A stretch of DNA of 64,000 nucleotides from Chersky-840 sp963794615 (GCA_963794615.1 CAWCEP010000005.1:558001-622000), one strand, 5' to 3'. Positions 45,051 to 54,410 are shown, counted from the stretch's first letter. The notes: generated from the sequence alone by a model not told the origin. Program-made: numbers and translations.

Positions 45051-45545
45051 ATGGAGCACGCGCCCGAGTCAGTCGAAGGGCCGATTGAAATTCTGAGGAG
45101 GCTTCGTTTGTCTGTCACAGGCGCGACCGGACAGAGACTGAGCGACCTGGAGATCGATCAATTGTTCGCGAAGGCTGAGGCATTTGTCAGCGGTGCACTA
45201 AGAGAAGGGCATGAGATCGGCAAACAGATCGTGACTGAAGCCGAGATCGAGGGAATGCGAATCGTGACATCCGCTACAACTGAGGCGCAACGACTCCTCG
45301 ACGAAGGACGTCGGTTTGCGTCCGGGCCCTTTCAGACCGTTGAGGCCCTCCGGTCCAGCGTCAGCGAGTTTGCGCAGATGAACTTGGCCCTTGTCCAAGA
45401 ACTCTCAACGCTGAGTGATGCGCTATTGGGACAGGATGCGTCTCGATCCCATGTCGTGTCGGAGGATGGAAGCGTCATCCCGTCAACGTCGGTCCGGAAC
45501 CTCGAGTGGGGTCCGAGCTCTGTGGACCCACCGTCGACGAGTTAG
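45051..45545 (+). CDS. DivIVA-like coiled-coil protein 2
   Basis: 164 residues from ATG 45051. A helical centre (about 30-120) shows IDQLFAKAEAFVSGALREG, EAEIEGMRIVTSATTEAQRL, and LRSSVSEFAQMNLALVQEL. The order and spacing match the protein at 32097 (EAxIExxRIV..EAxRLLDEG/A..FAxxNxxLxxEL), so the two are paralogues. It is soluble, without membrane segments. Its end is only 15 bp from the end of the convergent proline-rich protein gene. Confidence 0.68.
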   Translation: MEHAPESVEGPIEILRRLRLSVTGATGQRLSDLEIDQLFAKAEAFVSGALREGHEIGKQIVTEAEIEGMRIVTSATTEAQRLLDEGRRFASGPFQTVEALRSSVSEFAQMNLALVQELSTLSDALLGQDASRSHVVSEDGSVIPSTSVRNLEWGPSSVDPPSTS

Positions 45546-45560
45546 CCCCCGACCCTCCGG

Positions 45561-47879
45561 CTAGGGGTGACGATCGTCTCCTCGTAGTCGTCGCCACAGG
45601 TTCGACGCCGCGTTGAGCAGACTCTTGGGAACCTCATGCGCCTGCTTCGGGCGGGCTTCGTCGCTGCCGGGTCCGCTCTTGGCGCTCGCCCCCTTCGGTT
45701 GAAGGGCGAAAGTCTCCGCCGCCTCTGGGCGCGACGGAGCTGGCACTGTTGACGCGACCTGCCCCGGAGTAGGCGGGGACGGCGTCGTTGTTGACGCGAC
45801 TCGACCGGCGGGGGATGTCGGGCGAGTGGGCGGTGCGATTGTTGGCGCCACGGGAGGCTTGGGCGGCGGCGGGGGCGGGGGCGCCACGGGAGGCTTGGGC
45901 GGTGGTGGAGGAGACGCCAAAACAGGCGAGGGCCGAGGTGGGGGCGGAGGCGCGGACGCCACGGGAGGCTTGGGCGGTGGTGGAGGGAGCGCCACGGCAG
46001 GCGCGGGAAGAGGTGGGGGAGGTGTTGTTGCCACCACCACCGGCTTCGGAGGATGCGGCGGCGGAGGAGGTGTTGTTGACGCCACCACCGGCTTCGGAGG
46101 ATGCGGCGCCGCTGGGGGTGCGGAAGCCTTGGGCGGAGGTGGTGGTGTCGCCACCGGAGGCGCTGGGGGAGGAGCGGGAGTCGAGGTCGACGGCGACGAT
46201 GTGGCTGTGGGAGCTTGTAGCGGCACAGGAGACGAATCGCGATCAGGGACGTACTCGTCTAGGGCGGTCGCGACCGCAAGAAGCTCGTCTATCTCCTCTG
46301 CAATTGTCTCAGCGACGCGAGCTGCCACCATTTCGAGAGCTAGCACGTCGGCCGATGGTGCAGGGTCCGCAACGGTATCGACCGCTTCATTAGCTGGCGA
46401 TGGCGAGTGCGTGTCAGGGTCGACGGAAGGCTGGGCGACGAGCACCTCAACCTGCTTGTACGTCGGCAAAATGGGATCGTAGCGCTCGGTGGTCCCATCT
46501 CTCACGAGAGAAGTGGGACTGCCAAGAAAGAATCGCCTGAGTTCGGACCGTCCGTACGGGTCGGGCCGCCAGTCGGCATATGTCGAGGTCTCGGTCGCAG
46601 GCTCCGGAGCCTTTACGTCTGGGGCATTCGCACCAGCGGCAGGGGCAGAGGTCGTCCCGTGACCGGAGGAGGAAGGGAGGGCCCCTTCATCGACCCCTCT
46701 GGGGGCCTGCGGCACTGGGGCCTGCGGCACTGGGGCCTGCGGCACTGGGGCCTGCGGCACTGGGGCCTGCGGCACTGGGGCCTGCGGCACTGGGGCCTGC
46801 GGCACTGGGGCCTGCGGCACTGGGGCCTGCGGCACTGGGGCCTGCGGCACTGGGGCCTGCGGCACTGGGGCCTGCGGCACTGGGGCTCCCTCCTTTGGTT
46901 TCGCTGCCGATCTCGCTTCGATCTCAGGTCCAGCTCGAGCGGACCGTCGTCGACGCACCCAGAACTCCACGATCACGCCCGTCGACAGAGCGAGAAGGAG
47001 ACCCAGGAGCAGGATAATGAGGGGAGCGACGGTGGCGAAACCTCCTATGAGCGAGCCTCGCGCGTTGGCGATGAGCGTCCAGGTGCTGTTGCCGACGGTG
47101 AAGGGAACACTGACCACAGGCCCAGGCCACGGGAGCGGGTCGCTGCTCGTTGCGACGACGAGGTTGCTGCGGGCCGGGTTCGAGGATCCGTAGAGCGCCA
47201 CACGAAGATCTGAGAGGGCCGCGCCTGTCGGTAGAATCGAGGCCACAAATGGATTGACCGTGAACTGAAGAAAGATTGCATCTCCGCTTGGAACGAGGGG
47301 AGGTCCTACCGCGAAAGTGGCGGTGGTCTCGTCTCCGGTACTCACCACTGGACCGGTAACCACCGATACGCCCGTGGGATGGAGCGTCGAGAAGACGCCA
47401 CTATTGAGCGCCTGTCCAACGCCAAACGCCCTACCCACTCCAGCGAATACGACGTATTCGCTGAGGTACGCCTTAGCGAGCGCTACCGAGAGGGGAGTGT
47501 GGATGAGGTTCTGTGCTTCCGTCTCGAACGCTTGCGTTGAGCCATCGGAGATCGTTGTGGTCGTCGCGAGCGTGTCGAGCACTGACACCACGTTCGAAAG
47601 TGTCGACTGTTCGATCGTGGCCGCCTGGAATGCGTCATTCTGAAGAAGAGTGTGCTCGCGCTGATTGTTCGAGCTCGACGACACGAAGAACACGATCAGG
47701 GTCGCGACCACGATGACGATCGCAATTCTGAACGAAAGCGGTACCCGTCGAATTGCGGTCATTGCGATCTCACCGATGCCTCTGTCTTCGGGCTCCGATG
47801 TCATGTCACGGTATCGGCGTCCGTGCTCACCGGCTTGATCAGCCACCACGGAGCGTGATTCCCCTCGACCCAGGCTCAC
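45561..47879 (-). CDS. Proline-rich two-helix membrane protein with DUF2510-like module
   Basis: 772 residues from GTG 47879; ATGs at 47804 and 47762 (with GGTGAG before) are equally possible. One helix (IAIVIVVATLIVFFVSS), an extracytoplasmic sensor-like domain of about 200 residues and a second helix (VAPLIILLLGLLLALSTGV) are followed by a long cytoplasmic tail. The tail has twelve exact APVPQ repeats, a DWRPDPYGRSELRRFF...LVRDG module shared with the protein at 16411, an acidic helix (VAETIAEEIDELLAVA) and a long poly-Pro region (PPPPPKPPVA type). This architecture suggests a membrane receptor or scaffold. Function unknown. Confidence 0.7.
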   Translation of the reverse strand: MSLGRGESRSVVADQAGEHGRRYRDMTSEPEDRGIGEIAMTAIRRVPLSFRIAIVIVVATLIVFFVSSSSNNQREHTLLQNDAFQAATIEQSTLSNVVSVLDTLATTTTISDGSTQAFETEAQNLIHTPLSVALAKAYLSEYVVFAGVGRAFGVGQALNSGVFSTLHPTGVSVVTGPVVSTGDETTATFAVGPPLVPSGDAIFLQFTVNPFVASILPTGAALSDLRVALYGSSNPARSNLVVATSSDPLPWPGPVVSVPFTVGNSTWTLIANARGSLIGGFATVAPLIILLLGLLLALSTGVIVEFWVRRRRSARAGPEIEARSAAKPKEGAPVPQAPVPQAPVPQAPVPQAPVPQAPVPQAPVPQAPVPQAPVPQAPVPQAPVPQAPVPQAPRGVDEGALPSSSGHGTTSAPAAGANAPDVKAPEPATETSTYADWRPDPYGRSELRRFFLGSPTSLVRDGTTERYDPILPTYKQVEVLVAQPSVDPDTHSPSPANEAVDTVADPAPSADVLALEMVAARVAETIAEEIDELLAVATALDEYVPDRDSSPVPLQAPTATSSPSTSTPAPPPAPPVATPPPPPKASAPPAAPHPPKPVVASTTPPPPPHPPKPVVVATTPPPPLPAPAVALPPPPPKPPVASAPPPPPRPSPVLASPPPPPKPPVAPPPPPPPKPPVAPTIAPPTRPTSPAGRVASTTTPSPPTPGQVASTVPAPSRPEAAETFALQPKGASAKSGPGSDEARPKQAHEVPKSLLNAASNLWRRLRGDDRHP
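46705..46884. repeat. Perfect minisatellite, 12 x 15 bp (APVPQ)
   Basis: Twelve copies of GCCTGCGGCACTGGG with no variation, in frame within the proline-rich membrane protein. Each unit encodes APVPQ on the minus strand. Perfect in-frame repeats change copy number readily, so length variation between strains is expected. The units are contiguous, so this is not a CRISPR array. Confidence 0.95.
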
Positions 47880-48201
47880 CCTCGGTCACGGTTGGACCCG
47901 AAAGAGGTCGATGTCGGAAGGAGTGACCACGCCACGAGCGTCTGCAGCTGTGCATGCACGACAGGCGCCGGCGACGGGCTTCGAGCCGTGGATCTGCGAG
48001 CGAAACGGAACCTCCGTCGCTGAGTGAGCACCGACATCAACACCAACGGGAGGGAGATGCACTCCACTGAGCATCGATCTCGCGACCGGCCGGCCGTTGT
48101 TGTCACCCTTCGTTCACATTGCCTCCCGAGACGATCGAGTGGCAACCAACCCCCGTCGAGCGGGGCTTGCACGGCACGTCGTCGTCGAGTGGAATAATCA
48201 T
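47880..48201. promoter_or_regulatory. Divergent leader between the proline-rich protein and the S53 protease
   Basis: About 320 bp with no supported gene; it must hold both promoters. Possible in-frame upstream starts of the protease (48097) fall here, but the sequence between lacks signal-peptide character. Confidence 0.3.
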
Positions 48202-51030
48202 GTGTACACGGCAAACGTCCGGCTCCGACAGCATCGAACGATCTCCACCCTCGTCGTTGTCGTTGTCGTCATCGCCGGCGCAATCAACCTGAGAATCGCC
48301 CAGGCCGCCGGTGCTGCCGCCTCGATGGTACGGACACCACGCCTCACACCCCCGGGGCCACCAGTCGGCGCATCGCCCATCGGCCCCTTATCGAAGACCC
48401 GATCGATGAGTCTCGACGTGGTGCTCGCCCCGTCCCGACCCGCGGAGATGGCATCGCTGATGCGCTCGATCTACGAGGAAGGCTCGCCCGACTACCACCG
48501 ATGGTTGACGCAGGCGGAGTTCGCACAGCGGTTCGACCCTTCGCCGGTGGCGATCTCCGATGTCGAGTCATGGCTTGCGGGCCAGGGACTTCATGCCACG
48601 TACAAGTCCGGGTTCGCGGTTCAGGTTTCGGGAACCGCATCTGCGATCGAGTCGGGACTTGGCATCTCTCTGAGCAACTACAGACTTGTGGGCGGACAGG
48701 AGATCCACGACGCGACCGGTGCCCCACTTCTTCCGCCTGAGGTTGCTGGAAGCGTTCTCGGCGTATTGGGATTGGACAGCGCCCCTCGCCTGACCTCGAA
48801 CATCGTCCAGGCCCACGCGCAAGTGGGCGCGGGGCTCGCTCCGCACGACGAAGGCCTGTTTCCATGCGTGTCCGCGCCTCCGGGTAGCGACATCGACACG
48901 CCTGATCAGGTTGGAGCTGCCTACGGCATCGGAAGTCTGACGAACGCCGGTGAGACTGGAGCCGGTCAACAGGTGGCCGTCTACGAACTGGCTCCTCATC
49001 TCGCCACCGATATCTCCACGTACGAAGCCTGCTTCGGTTTGGCCAACCCTGTGACCACCGTCTCGGTCGACGGGGGAGGTACTCCCGGAGGCGGGACGAC
49101 AGAAGCCGACGCGGACATCGAGCAAGTCGCCACCCAGGCCCCCGGGGCCGCAATCCTGTCGTACGAGGGCCCCAATACCGCCCAGGGTTCGTACGACACG
49201 TGGAGCGACATCGTCACCCAGGACCGGGCGAGCGTGGTGTCGACGAGCTTCGGGCTCTGTGAACCCGACAGTGCCGCGGATGGAATCGTGTCGCTGGAGG
49301 ACATGTTGTTCACCCAGGCCGCGCTGCAGGGTCAGACGATTCTGGCGGCATCGGGCGACTCGGGTTCGGAGGATTGTTACCCGCCATCTGGGAATCTCGA
49401 CACGAGTATGCAGGTCGACTTTCCGGCCTCGGACCCGTCGGTGACGGCTGTGGGCGGCACCACGCTCTCCAGCAACGGGACGCAGGCGGCTTGGAACGAC
49501 TGTGAGGGGCAGGCCAGCGCCAGCTGTGCCAACCTCGGTGACCTGGCCGGCGGAGGGGGTATCTCTCGGCTCGAGGACCGGCCGAGTTGGCAACCCGCCG
49601 AGTGGGAGTGGGGCGGCCCCGGAAACGCCTGCGGCACGAACTGCCGTGACGTGCCCGACATCGCCGCCAACGCCGGTACCCCTGAGGTCTTTTACGTGGA
49701 AGGGAGTTGGGGCGTTTACGTCGGAACGAGCATCGCCGCCCCGCTGGTCGCCGGTCTGGTCAGCGACACCGCGCAGGCGTGTCGGTCCGGCCGGAGGGGT
49801 GCTGTCGCTCAGGCTCTTTACGGGCTGGCCGCTGACGGCTTGGCCGGCAACGCGCTCACGGACGTGAAAACCGGCGACAACGATTTGACCCGCACCTACG
49901 GCGGTCAATATTTCCCTGCTACCTCTGGGTACGACCCGGCTACCGGTCTCGGCACCCCGATCGCCGGTGGCTGGTCATGTCCTGAAGTGGTGTCGGTGTC
50001 ACCGGCCGAGGCCCTCCCCGGATCCGAGGTCACCGTGAGTGGGTTGGGCCTGGAGACCGCCGCCGTCTCCTTCGGAGGGAGGAGCGCGACCGTGGTGGGC
50101 GAGACCGCTACGTCGGCGACGGTTCTTGTGCCGAGCGGAAGTGGCACGGTGTCGGTGAGCGCCACCAGCGTCATGGGGGCGGGGACGACGACGGGGTTGT
50201 TCACCTACACGCCGACGTCGTCACCCCCTCCGGCCACGAAGTCGGGCTCGTCATCCGGGTATGACCTGGTGGGTCAGGACGGCGGGGTTTTCGTGTTTCC
50301 GACCAACCAGGCGGGGGGATTCTTCGGGTCGTTACCAGGCCTCGGCGTTGCGGTCCATGACATCGCCGGCATGGTTCCCTCCCCGGACGACCAAGGCTAT
50401 TTCCTCGTGGGCCAGGACGGGGGGGTGTTCTCGTTCGGTGACGCGCCGTTCCTGGGATCCCTGCCCGGCGACGGGATCGTGGTTCGGGACGTCAAGGGCA
50501 TCGTGCCAACCCCCGATGACCGGGGCTACTTCCTCGTCGGGCAGGACGGGGGCGTGTTCTCCTTCGGCGACGCGCCGTTCCTGGGGTCCTTGCCGAGTGA
50601 AGGCATTCACGTCGCCGATGTCGTGGGGATCGCCTCGACTCCTTCTGACGGCGGCTACTGGGTCGTGGCTGCCGATGGGGTCGTCTACGCATTCGGCAAC
50701 GCGACCAATTTTGGTTCGGTGACGGATACCGCTTCGCCGGTCTCAGGAATCACGCCGACTCCTGATGGTGGCGGGTACTGGGTCGTCACACAGGATGGGA
50801 GTGTCTACGATTTCGGCGACGCCGGTTCCTTCGGCTCTTTGAACGCGTTGGGAGTGAATCCGACCAGTCCCGTGGCCGGACTGGTGCCCACCGCCGATGA
50901 CCAGGGCTATTGGTTGATCGGGTCGGACGGCGGAATCTTCGCCTTCGGCGATGCCCCCTTCGTGGGTTCGCTTCCCGGTCTGGGGATCAGGATCACCGAC
51001 ATCGTAGGAGCGGTGCCGACCACGCTCTGA
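48202..51030 (+). CDS. Secreted S53 (sedolisin/kumamolisin) protease with C-terminal IPT and propeller repeats
   Basis: 942 residues from GTG 48202, giving a basic start and a strong hydrophobic signal (ISTLVVVVVVIAGAINL). A pro-domain of about 170 residues (YHRWLTQAEFAQRF, the pro-kumamolisin motif) precedes the catalytic domain: Glu301/Asp305 in TTEADADIEQ, Asp386 in AASGDSGS, Ser510 in VGTSIAAP. A calcium-site region follows (NALTDVKTGDNDL and GYDPATGLGTP). Then an IPT/TIG-type Ig domain and about six repeats of the kind GYFLVGQDGGVFSFGDAPFLGS. It is an acid-active serine-carboxyl endopeptidase secreted or held at the surface. Confidence 0.88.
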   Translation: MYTANVRLRQHRTISTLVVVVVVIAGAINLRIAQAAGAAASMVRTPRLTPPGPPVGASPIGPLSKTRSMSLDVVLAPSRPAEMASLMRSIYEEGSPDYHRWLTQAEFAQRFDPSPVAISDVESWLAGQGLHATYKSGFAVQVSGTASAIESGLGISLSNYRLVGGQEIHDATGAPLLPPEVAGSVLGVLGLDSAPRLTSNIVQAHAQVGAGLAPHDEGLFPCVSAPPGSDIDTPDQVGAAYGIGSLTNAGETGAGQQVAVYELAPHLATDISTYEACFGLANPVTTVSVDGGGTPGGGTTEADADIEQVATQAPGAAILSYEGPNTAQGSYDTWSDIVTQDRASVVSTSFGLCEPDSAADGIVSLEDMLFTQAALQGQTILAASGDSGSEDCYPPSGNLDTSMQVDFPASDPSVTAVGGTTLSSNGTQAAWNDCEGQASASCANLGDLAGGGGISRLEDRPSWQPAEWEWGGPGNACGTNCRDVPDIAANAGTPEVFYVEGSWGVYVGTSIAAPLVAGLVSDTAQACRSGRRGAVAQALYGLAADGLAGNALTDVKTGDNDLTRTYGGQYFPATSGYDPATGLGTPIAGGWSCPEVVSVSPAEALPGSEVTVSGLGLETAAVSFGGRSATVVGETATSATVLVPSGSGTVSVSATSVMGAGTTTGLFTYTPTSSPPPATKSGSSSGYDLVGQDGGVFVFPTNQAGGFFGSLPGLGVAVHDIAGMVPSPDDQGYFLVGQDGGVFSFGDAPFLGSLPGDGIVVRDVKGIVPTPDDRGYFLVGQDGGVFSFGDAPFLGSLPSEGIHVADVVGIASTPSDGGYWVVAADGVVYAFGNATNFGSVTDTASPVSGITPTPDGGGYWVVTQDGSVYDFGDAGSFGSLNALGVNPTSPVAGLVPTADDQGYWLIGSDGGIFAFGDAPFVGSLPGLGIRITDIVGAVPTTL

Positions 51031-51078
51031 TGGCCTGGGCATCACACACCAGACCACCTTTTCGAATTCCGAGGCCGC

Positions 51079-51309
51079 CTAAGTCTGAAGCTTGTCGATG
51101 GCAGCTTCACAGCGTCGACATCGCACGCCCGGGTTCGGTTCCCATGGAAAGAAGGGTCCCTCGGTCTCGTACAACCTGCACATCGACCGGGCTGATGGTT
51201 CACCGTCAACGACACGATGAGCGTGATACAGGGCCGACGGCGTCGAGTCGGGTCTCGGTTGAAAGAGGACTTCGCTCCATCGGGTGTCTGGTGCAGCCAG
51301 GAAGTCCAT
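51079..51309 (-). CDS. Small protein with Cys pair, possible metal-binding
   Basis: 76 residues, no ribosome site visible before ATG 51309. The sequence looks like a real protein: SALYHAHRVVDGEPSARSMC, then FFPWEPNPGVRCRRCEAAI. The CxxC near the end plus the earlier Cys and His residues could hold zinc. I do not recognise a named family. Confidence 0.5.
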   Translation of the reverse strand: MDFLAAPDTRWSEVLFQPRPDSTPSALYHAHRVVDGEPSARSMCRLYETEGPFFPWEPNPGVRCRRCEAAIDKLQT

Positions 51310-51442
51310 GCAGGGAAAATACCGACGCTGTCTTGGCCGAGCATTGGTGATTCCACTTGCAATGGTGGTGAAACCACCTAGGCGTTACGCACCAAGCTTT
51401 CTGTGGCGCGCCTTGACGAATTCGGCCCCGACAGAGCGGGGC

Positions 51443-51856
51443 CTAGACGAGCTTGTCGAGGACGACCATGGCAAGCGCTTTCGCGGAGCGCATCGTCAGG
51501 ACGCGTTCATCGTCAGTAACGGGCCGCTCGCCTTGACGAAGGAGGTCATCGACCTGGCTCTTGAGGGCGACCTCTTCGGCGAGTTGCTCGCGCTCGGAAT
51601 CGCCCGCCTCGCGCCAGTCATGAAGCGTCGTGGGGCCTAACTCTATGACGCAGACGAGGACGGCCCGGGCGAAGGCCGTTCTCGCCGGAAACGCTTTCCC
51701 GAGGTCCGGACCATCCCATTGGAGGGCAAGGGGTTCACGGGCGATCGCCGTCCATGCGTGGTCATCGCTCAACGGAAGGTGGAGGCGGAACGACTCTCGG
51801 ACGTGCTGACGCCACCGGTGGTCATCTTCGTCAGTCGCCTCTGTTGTCTCGGTCAT
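51443..51856 (-). CDS. Hypothetical acidic protein
   Basis: 137 residues from ATG 51856 with GGAG before it (an ATG at 51895 would add 13). Mostly helical and acidic, soluble: HLPLSDDHAWTAIAREPL, LGKAFPARTAFARAVLV, EREQLAEEVALKSQVDDLL. No family recognised. It lies just downstream of the two tRNA genes on the same strand. Confidence 0.6.
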   Translation of the reverse strand: MTETTEATDEDDHRWRQHVRESFRLHLPLSDDHAWTAIAREPLALQWDGPDLGKAFPARTAFARAVLVCVIELGPTTLHDWREAGDSEREQLAEEVALKSQVDDLLRQGERPVTDDERVLTMRSAKALAMVVLDKLV

Positions 51857-51945
51857 ATCACTCCATTCCAGGAGACTCCGCTCATTGATCGGCACGGACG
51901 CGGCCCGCCGCCGACACGGGCGCCCGATGTCGGCGGAAACGACCT

Positions 51946-52019
51946 TGGAGCGGGCGACGGGAATCGAACCCGCATGACCAGCTTGGAAGGCTGGGACTCT
52001 GCCATTGAGCTACGCCCGC
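51946..52019 (-). tRNA. tRNA-Gly (anticodon UCC)
   Basis: Cloverleaf on the minus strand: acceptor GCGGGCG/CGCCCGC, D-arm AGCTCAATGGCAGAGT, anticodon loop CTTCCAA giving UCC, T-arm with GGTTCGATTCC. The 3' CCA is encoded (51946-51948). 74 bases including CCA. Confidence 0.95.
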
Positions 52020-52066
52020 GGACGACAAAACAGTACCGCGGGCCGGTCGGCGGTCCTGTCGGCGAG

Positions 52067-52140
52067 TCGGGGAGGGGGGATTTGAACCCCCGACCTCCTG
52101 CTCCCAAAGCAGGTGCGCTACCGAGCTGCGCTACTCCCCG
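52067..52140 (-). tRNA. tRNA-Pro (anticodon UGG)
   Basis: Minus-strand cloverleaf: acceptor CGGGGAG/CTCCCCG, D-arm GCGCAGCTCGGTAGCGC, anticodon arm CCTGC-TTTGGGA-GCAGG with UGG, and T-arm GGGGGTTCAAATCCCCC. Discriminator A; CCA not encoded. It lies about 47 bp upstream of tRNA-Gly. Confidence 0.95.
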
Positions 52141-52752
52141 GACTGTTCCGGGCCTGACCTGGATTTCTCCGCTCAACCCCGAACTCCTCCTCCAGCACCG
52201 CGCACCGAGCACACATAATCCGAGGCGATGACATGGAGGAACGTACCGTGGAAAGCGTAGGGGATCTGGAGCGGCTGGGGAACTCGATCCGGTAGACGAG
52301 CGTGTTGGCGTGGATGGGACCTCGTGGGCTGCTCTTCGGCGGAGGGACGGGAGGTCGGTATCGCCGGAGCGTCCCAAGTCCGCGTCATCGATGGAGGAGA
52401 ACGGGACCAGTTCGATCGAATCAACCTCTATCTGGCCAGCCTCCACACGATAAGGGCCCCCGGCTTCACCCGTGGCCGGCGCCACAGGCCGAACGAGTCA
52501 GTGACCTAACCAGTCAGCACGTCTGAGCGCAGCTCCAGGCTGAACTCCGGCTGATTTGGGCACCGACTTGAACAGGACGAGAGGATGTGATGGCCGGTGT
52601 GGGGAGTGCGTGGGCGCGAATATCGGACGGTCGATTACCGGGCGGCGGGGCATCGGAAAGCGCGGGCGCTCACATCTTGCCGGCCGGCCTGGATGGATAC
52701 ACATGCGATCGGGATCCCCGCACCGATAACCGCATACCGAAAGGCCCCCATG
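52141..52752. other. Non-coding or unassigned stretch after the tRNAs
   Basis: About 610 bp. Short open frames exist on both strands but none has a ribosome site, a domain or a protein-like composition I would defend. Confidence 0.3.
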
Positions 52753-53019
52753 TCAAGGGGTCATAGACTCATCCGACTCCGGCATCTTATGGATGGTGTC
52801 GCGCATGAGCATGAGCCGCATCGACCAGTACCCGGGAGGCGGCTCGGGCAACTCGTGGCGGGCCCAGAGGAACCCGGTCAACGAGACGGCAGCGGCGGCT
52901 AGCCAGATCATCTCCCCGAGAGCCAGGACCCACGGCGTGGATCCCGTCAACGTCATGATGAGGCCCGCGATGGCGACGGCCAGGGCGACGTACCCCACGC
53001 GGAGGGCCCAGAGGGCCAT
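52753..53019 (-). CDS. Small membrane protein
   Basis: 88 residues from ATG 53019, with two or three membrane helices (GYVALAVAIAGLIMTLTG and MIWLAAAAVSLTGFLWA) and a charged C-terminus (MRLMLMRDTIHKMPESDES). No family recognised. A single gene with no operon partner. Confidence 0.6.
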   Translation of the reverse strand: MALWALRVGYVALAVAIAGLIMTLTGSTPWVLALGEMIWLAAAAVSLTGFLWARHELPEPPPGYWSMRLMLMRDTIHKMPESDESMTP

Positions 53020-53367
53020 CCTCCAGTGTCCGTTGTGCCGCAGCTCCGGCAGCCCGTCGATACCAGGGATTGTGCGCGATCCACGGTCGTGCGACCAGGG
53101 TCATTCTCCTCGTCCTCGTGCCACCCAACTCGCCTCCGGGTTCGCCACCGGCTCACCGATTCGCAACTGACGGTTACTGGGGGCACGATCACTCAGGCCC
53201 GGGATTTGCGAGCGGGTTGTCCTCGGACCTGACCTACCGAACCGTCCGGGATCGCTCCCGATGACGAAGATCATCGCCCATATAATGGTTCCGAATGGGC
53301 CTATCGTCGGACCATCGACTCGACGTAGACTTCAGGCCTGAAGAACAACTTGACCTAGGCGTGGCTC
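53020..53367. other. Intergenic region upstream of the DUF4118 protein
   Basis: About 350 bp without a supported gene. A TATAAT box at 53280-53285 (CATATAATGG) is a possible -10, about 85 bp before the start at 53368. No good -35 was found. Confidence 0.3.
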
Positions 53368-54150
53368 ATGGCAACGAGTTGGCGTGATCTGACGGGGCGC
53401 GTAAGGCGCGGGGTGGCCAGCAATAGAGAACCTCTGGCCAACATCAGCGCTGTTGTCGTACCGCTGGTTGTGGCTGCCGCCCTTGTCCCAGCTCGCGCCT
53501 CGCTTGTCGGCACCGCCTCCGCGCTCATCCTGGTGGCGGTCATCGCTGCTGTCGCCATCCTGGGAAACCTTCTGGCAGGCATTCTCGCGTCTGTCTCGTC
53601 GGCGCTTTGGTTCGACTTCTTCCTGACGCGGCCCTACGAGCGGTTCGCCATTAGCCATCGACCTGATCTGGAGACCACGATCAGCGTGTTTGTGGTTGGG
53701 CTCATCGTGACGGAGCTTGCCGCCCGTGGGCGCTATCACCGGGGAGTCGCGCTCGAAGAAGCCGACTACGTGGCGATCATCCATGACCTGGGGGAGATGG
53801 TCGCAATGGGTGAGCCCGCTGCTGAGGTCATTGAACGTGCCTCCAACGAGCTGATCCATCTCCTCCACTTGCGACGATGTACATACCAGCCAGGTGTGCC
53901 GAGGCCGAATCGCACAACCATCCTGTCCAATGGTCAGGTTGTCCATGGTGGCCTGCTTTGGGGTGTCTCGACCATGGGTCTGCCGGGTTCAAACCTCGAC
54001 CTTCCGGTTCAGTACGGCGGGCAGACGCTCGGGAGGTTCGTGCTCGTTTCGACGCCAGGCTGGCCGGTGTCACGTGAACGACTGGTCGTGGCCGTGGCAA
54101 TCGCCGCTCCGGTGGGGGCTGCGTTGGCGACACGAGCACGTATCGCGTGA
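53368..54150 (+). CDS. DUF4118 membrane sensor-like protein lacking a kinase domain
   Basis: 260 residues. Residues about 25-110 form the four-helix DUF4118 membrane domain found in KdpD: AVVVPLVVAAALVPA, LILVAVIAAVAILGNLLAGILAS, LWFDFFLTRPYERFAI, ETTISVFVVGLIVTELA. The WFDFFxTxPY motif is diagnostic. A cytoplasmic GAF-like domain follows (from about 130 to the end). The His-kinase part of KdpD is absent and no kinase or regulator gene is adjacent. It may be a stand-alone sensor or a remnant of a longer one. Confidence 0.8.
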   Translation: MATSWRDLTGRVRRGVASNREPLANISAVVVPLVVAAALVPARASLVGTASALILVAVIAAVAILGNLLAGILASVSSALWFDFFLTRPYERFAISHRPDLETTISVFVVGLIVTELAARGRYHRGVALEEADYVAIIHDLGEMVAMGEPAAEVIERASNELIHLLHLRRCTYQPGVPRPNRTTILSNGQVVHGGLLWGVSTMGLPGSNLDLPVQYGGQTLGRFVLVSTPGWPVSRERLVVAVAIAAPVGAALATRARIA

Positions 54151-54410
54151 TTCGATTCTGTGCTCTTGCACCCCCTTAGAGCCGCATCTCAGCCTCTGAT
54201 CGACCTCCACGGCATGACGGAGCGCGTGAATCCCACTAACAATGGAACCGGTCCCTTGAGCGCACGACCCTGGGCGTCCGCGCGGTGAGTCAAAGTGGTC
54301 GGGTGGCGTTGGAGAACCCCCACCTCCAACCCTGAGTCGACCTCGACATCGGAGATTCCCGGATCGTCGACTTCCGGTCAGCGCTATCCTCAGCGCATCG
54401 CATGATGTCG

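Noticed and set aside
46705..46884. Regular repeat that could suggest a CRISPR array
   Set aside because: Units are contiguous without spacers, lie inside a reading frame and encode APVPQ.
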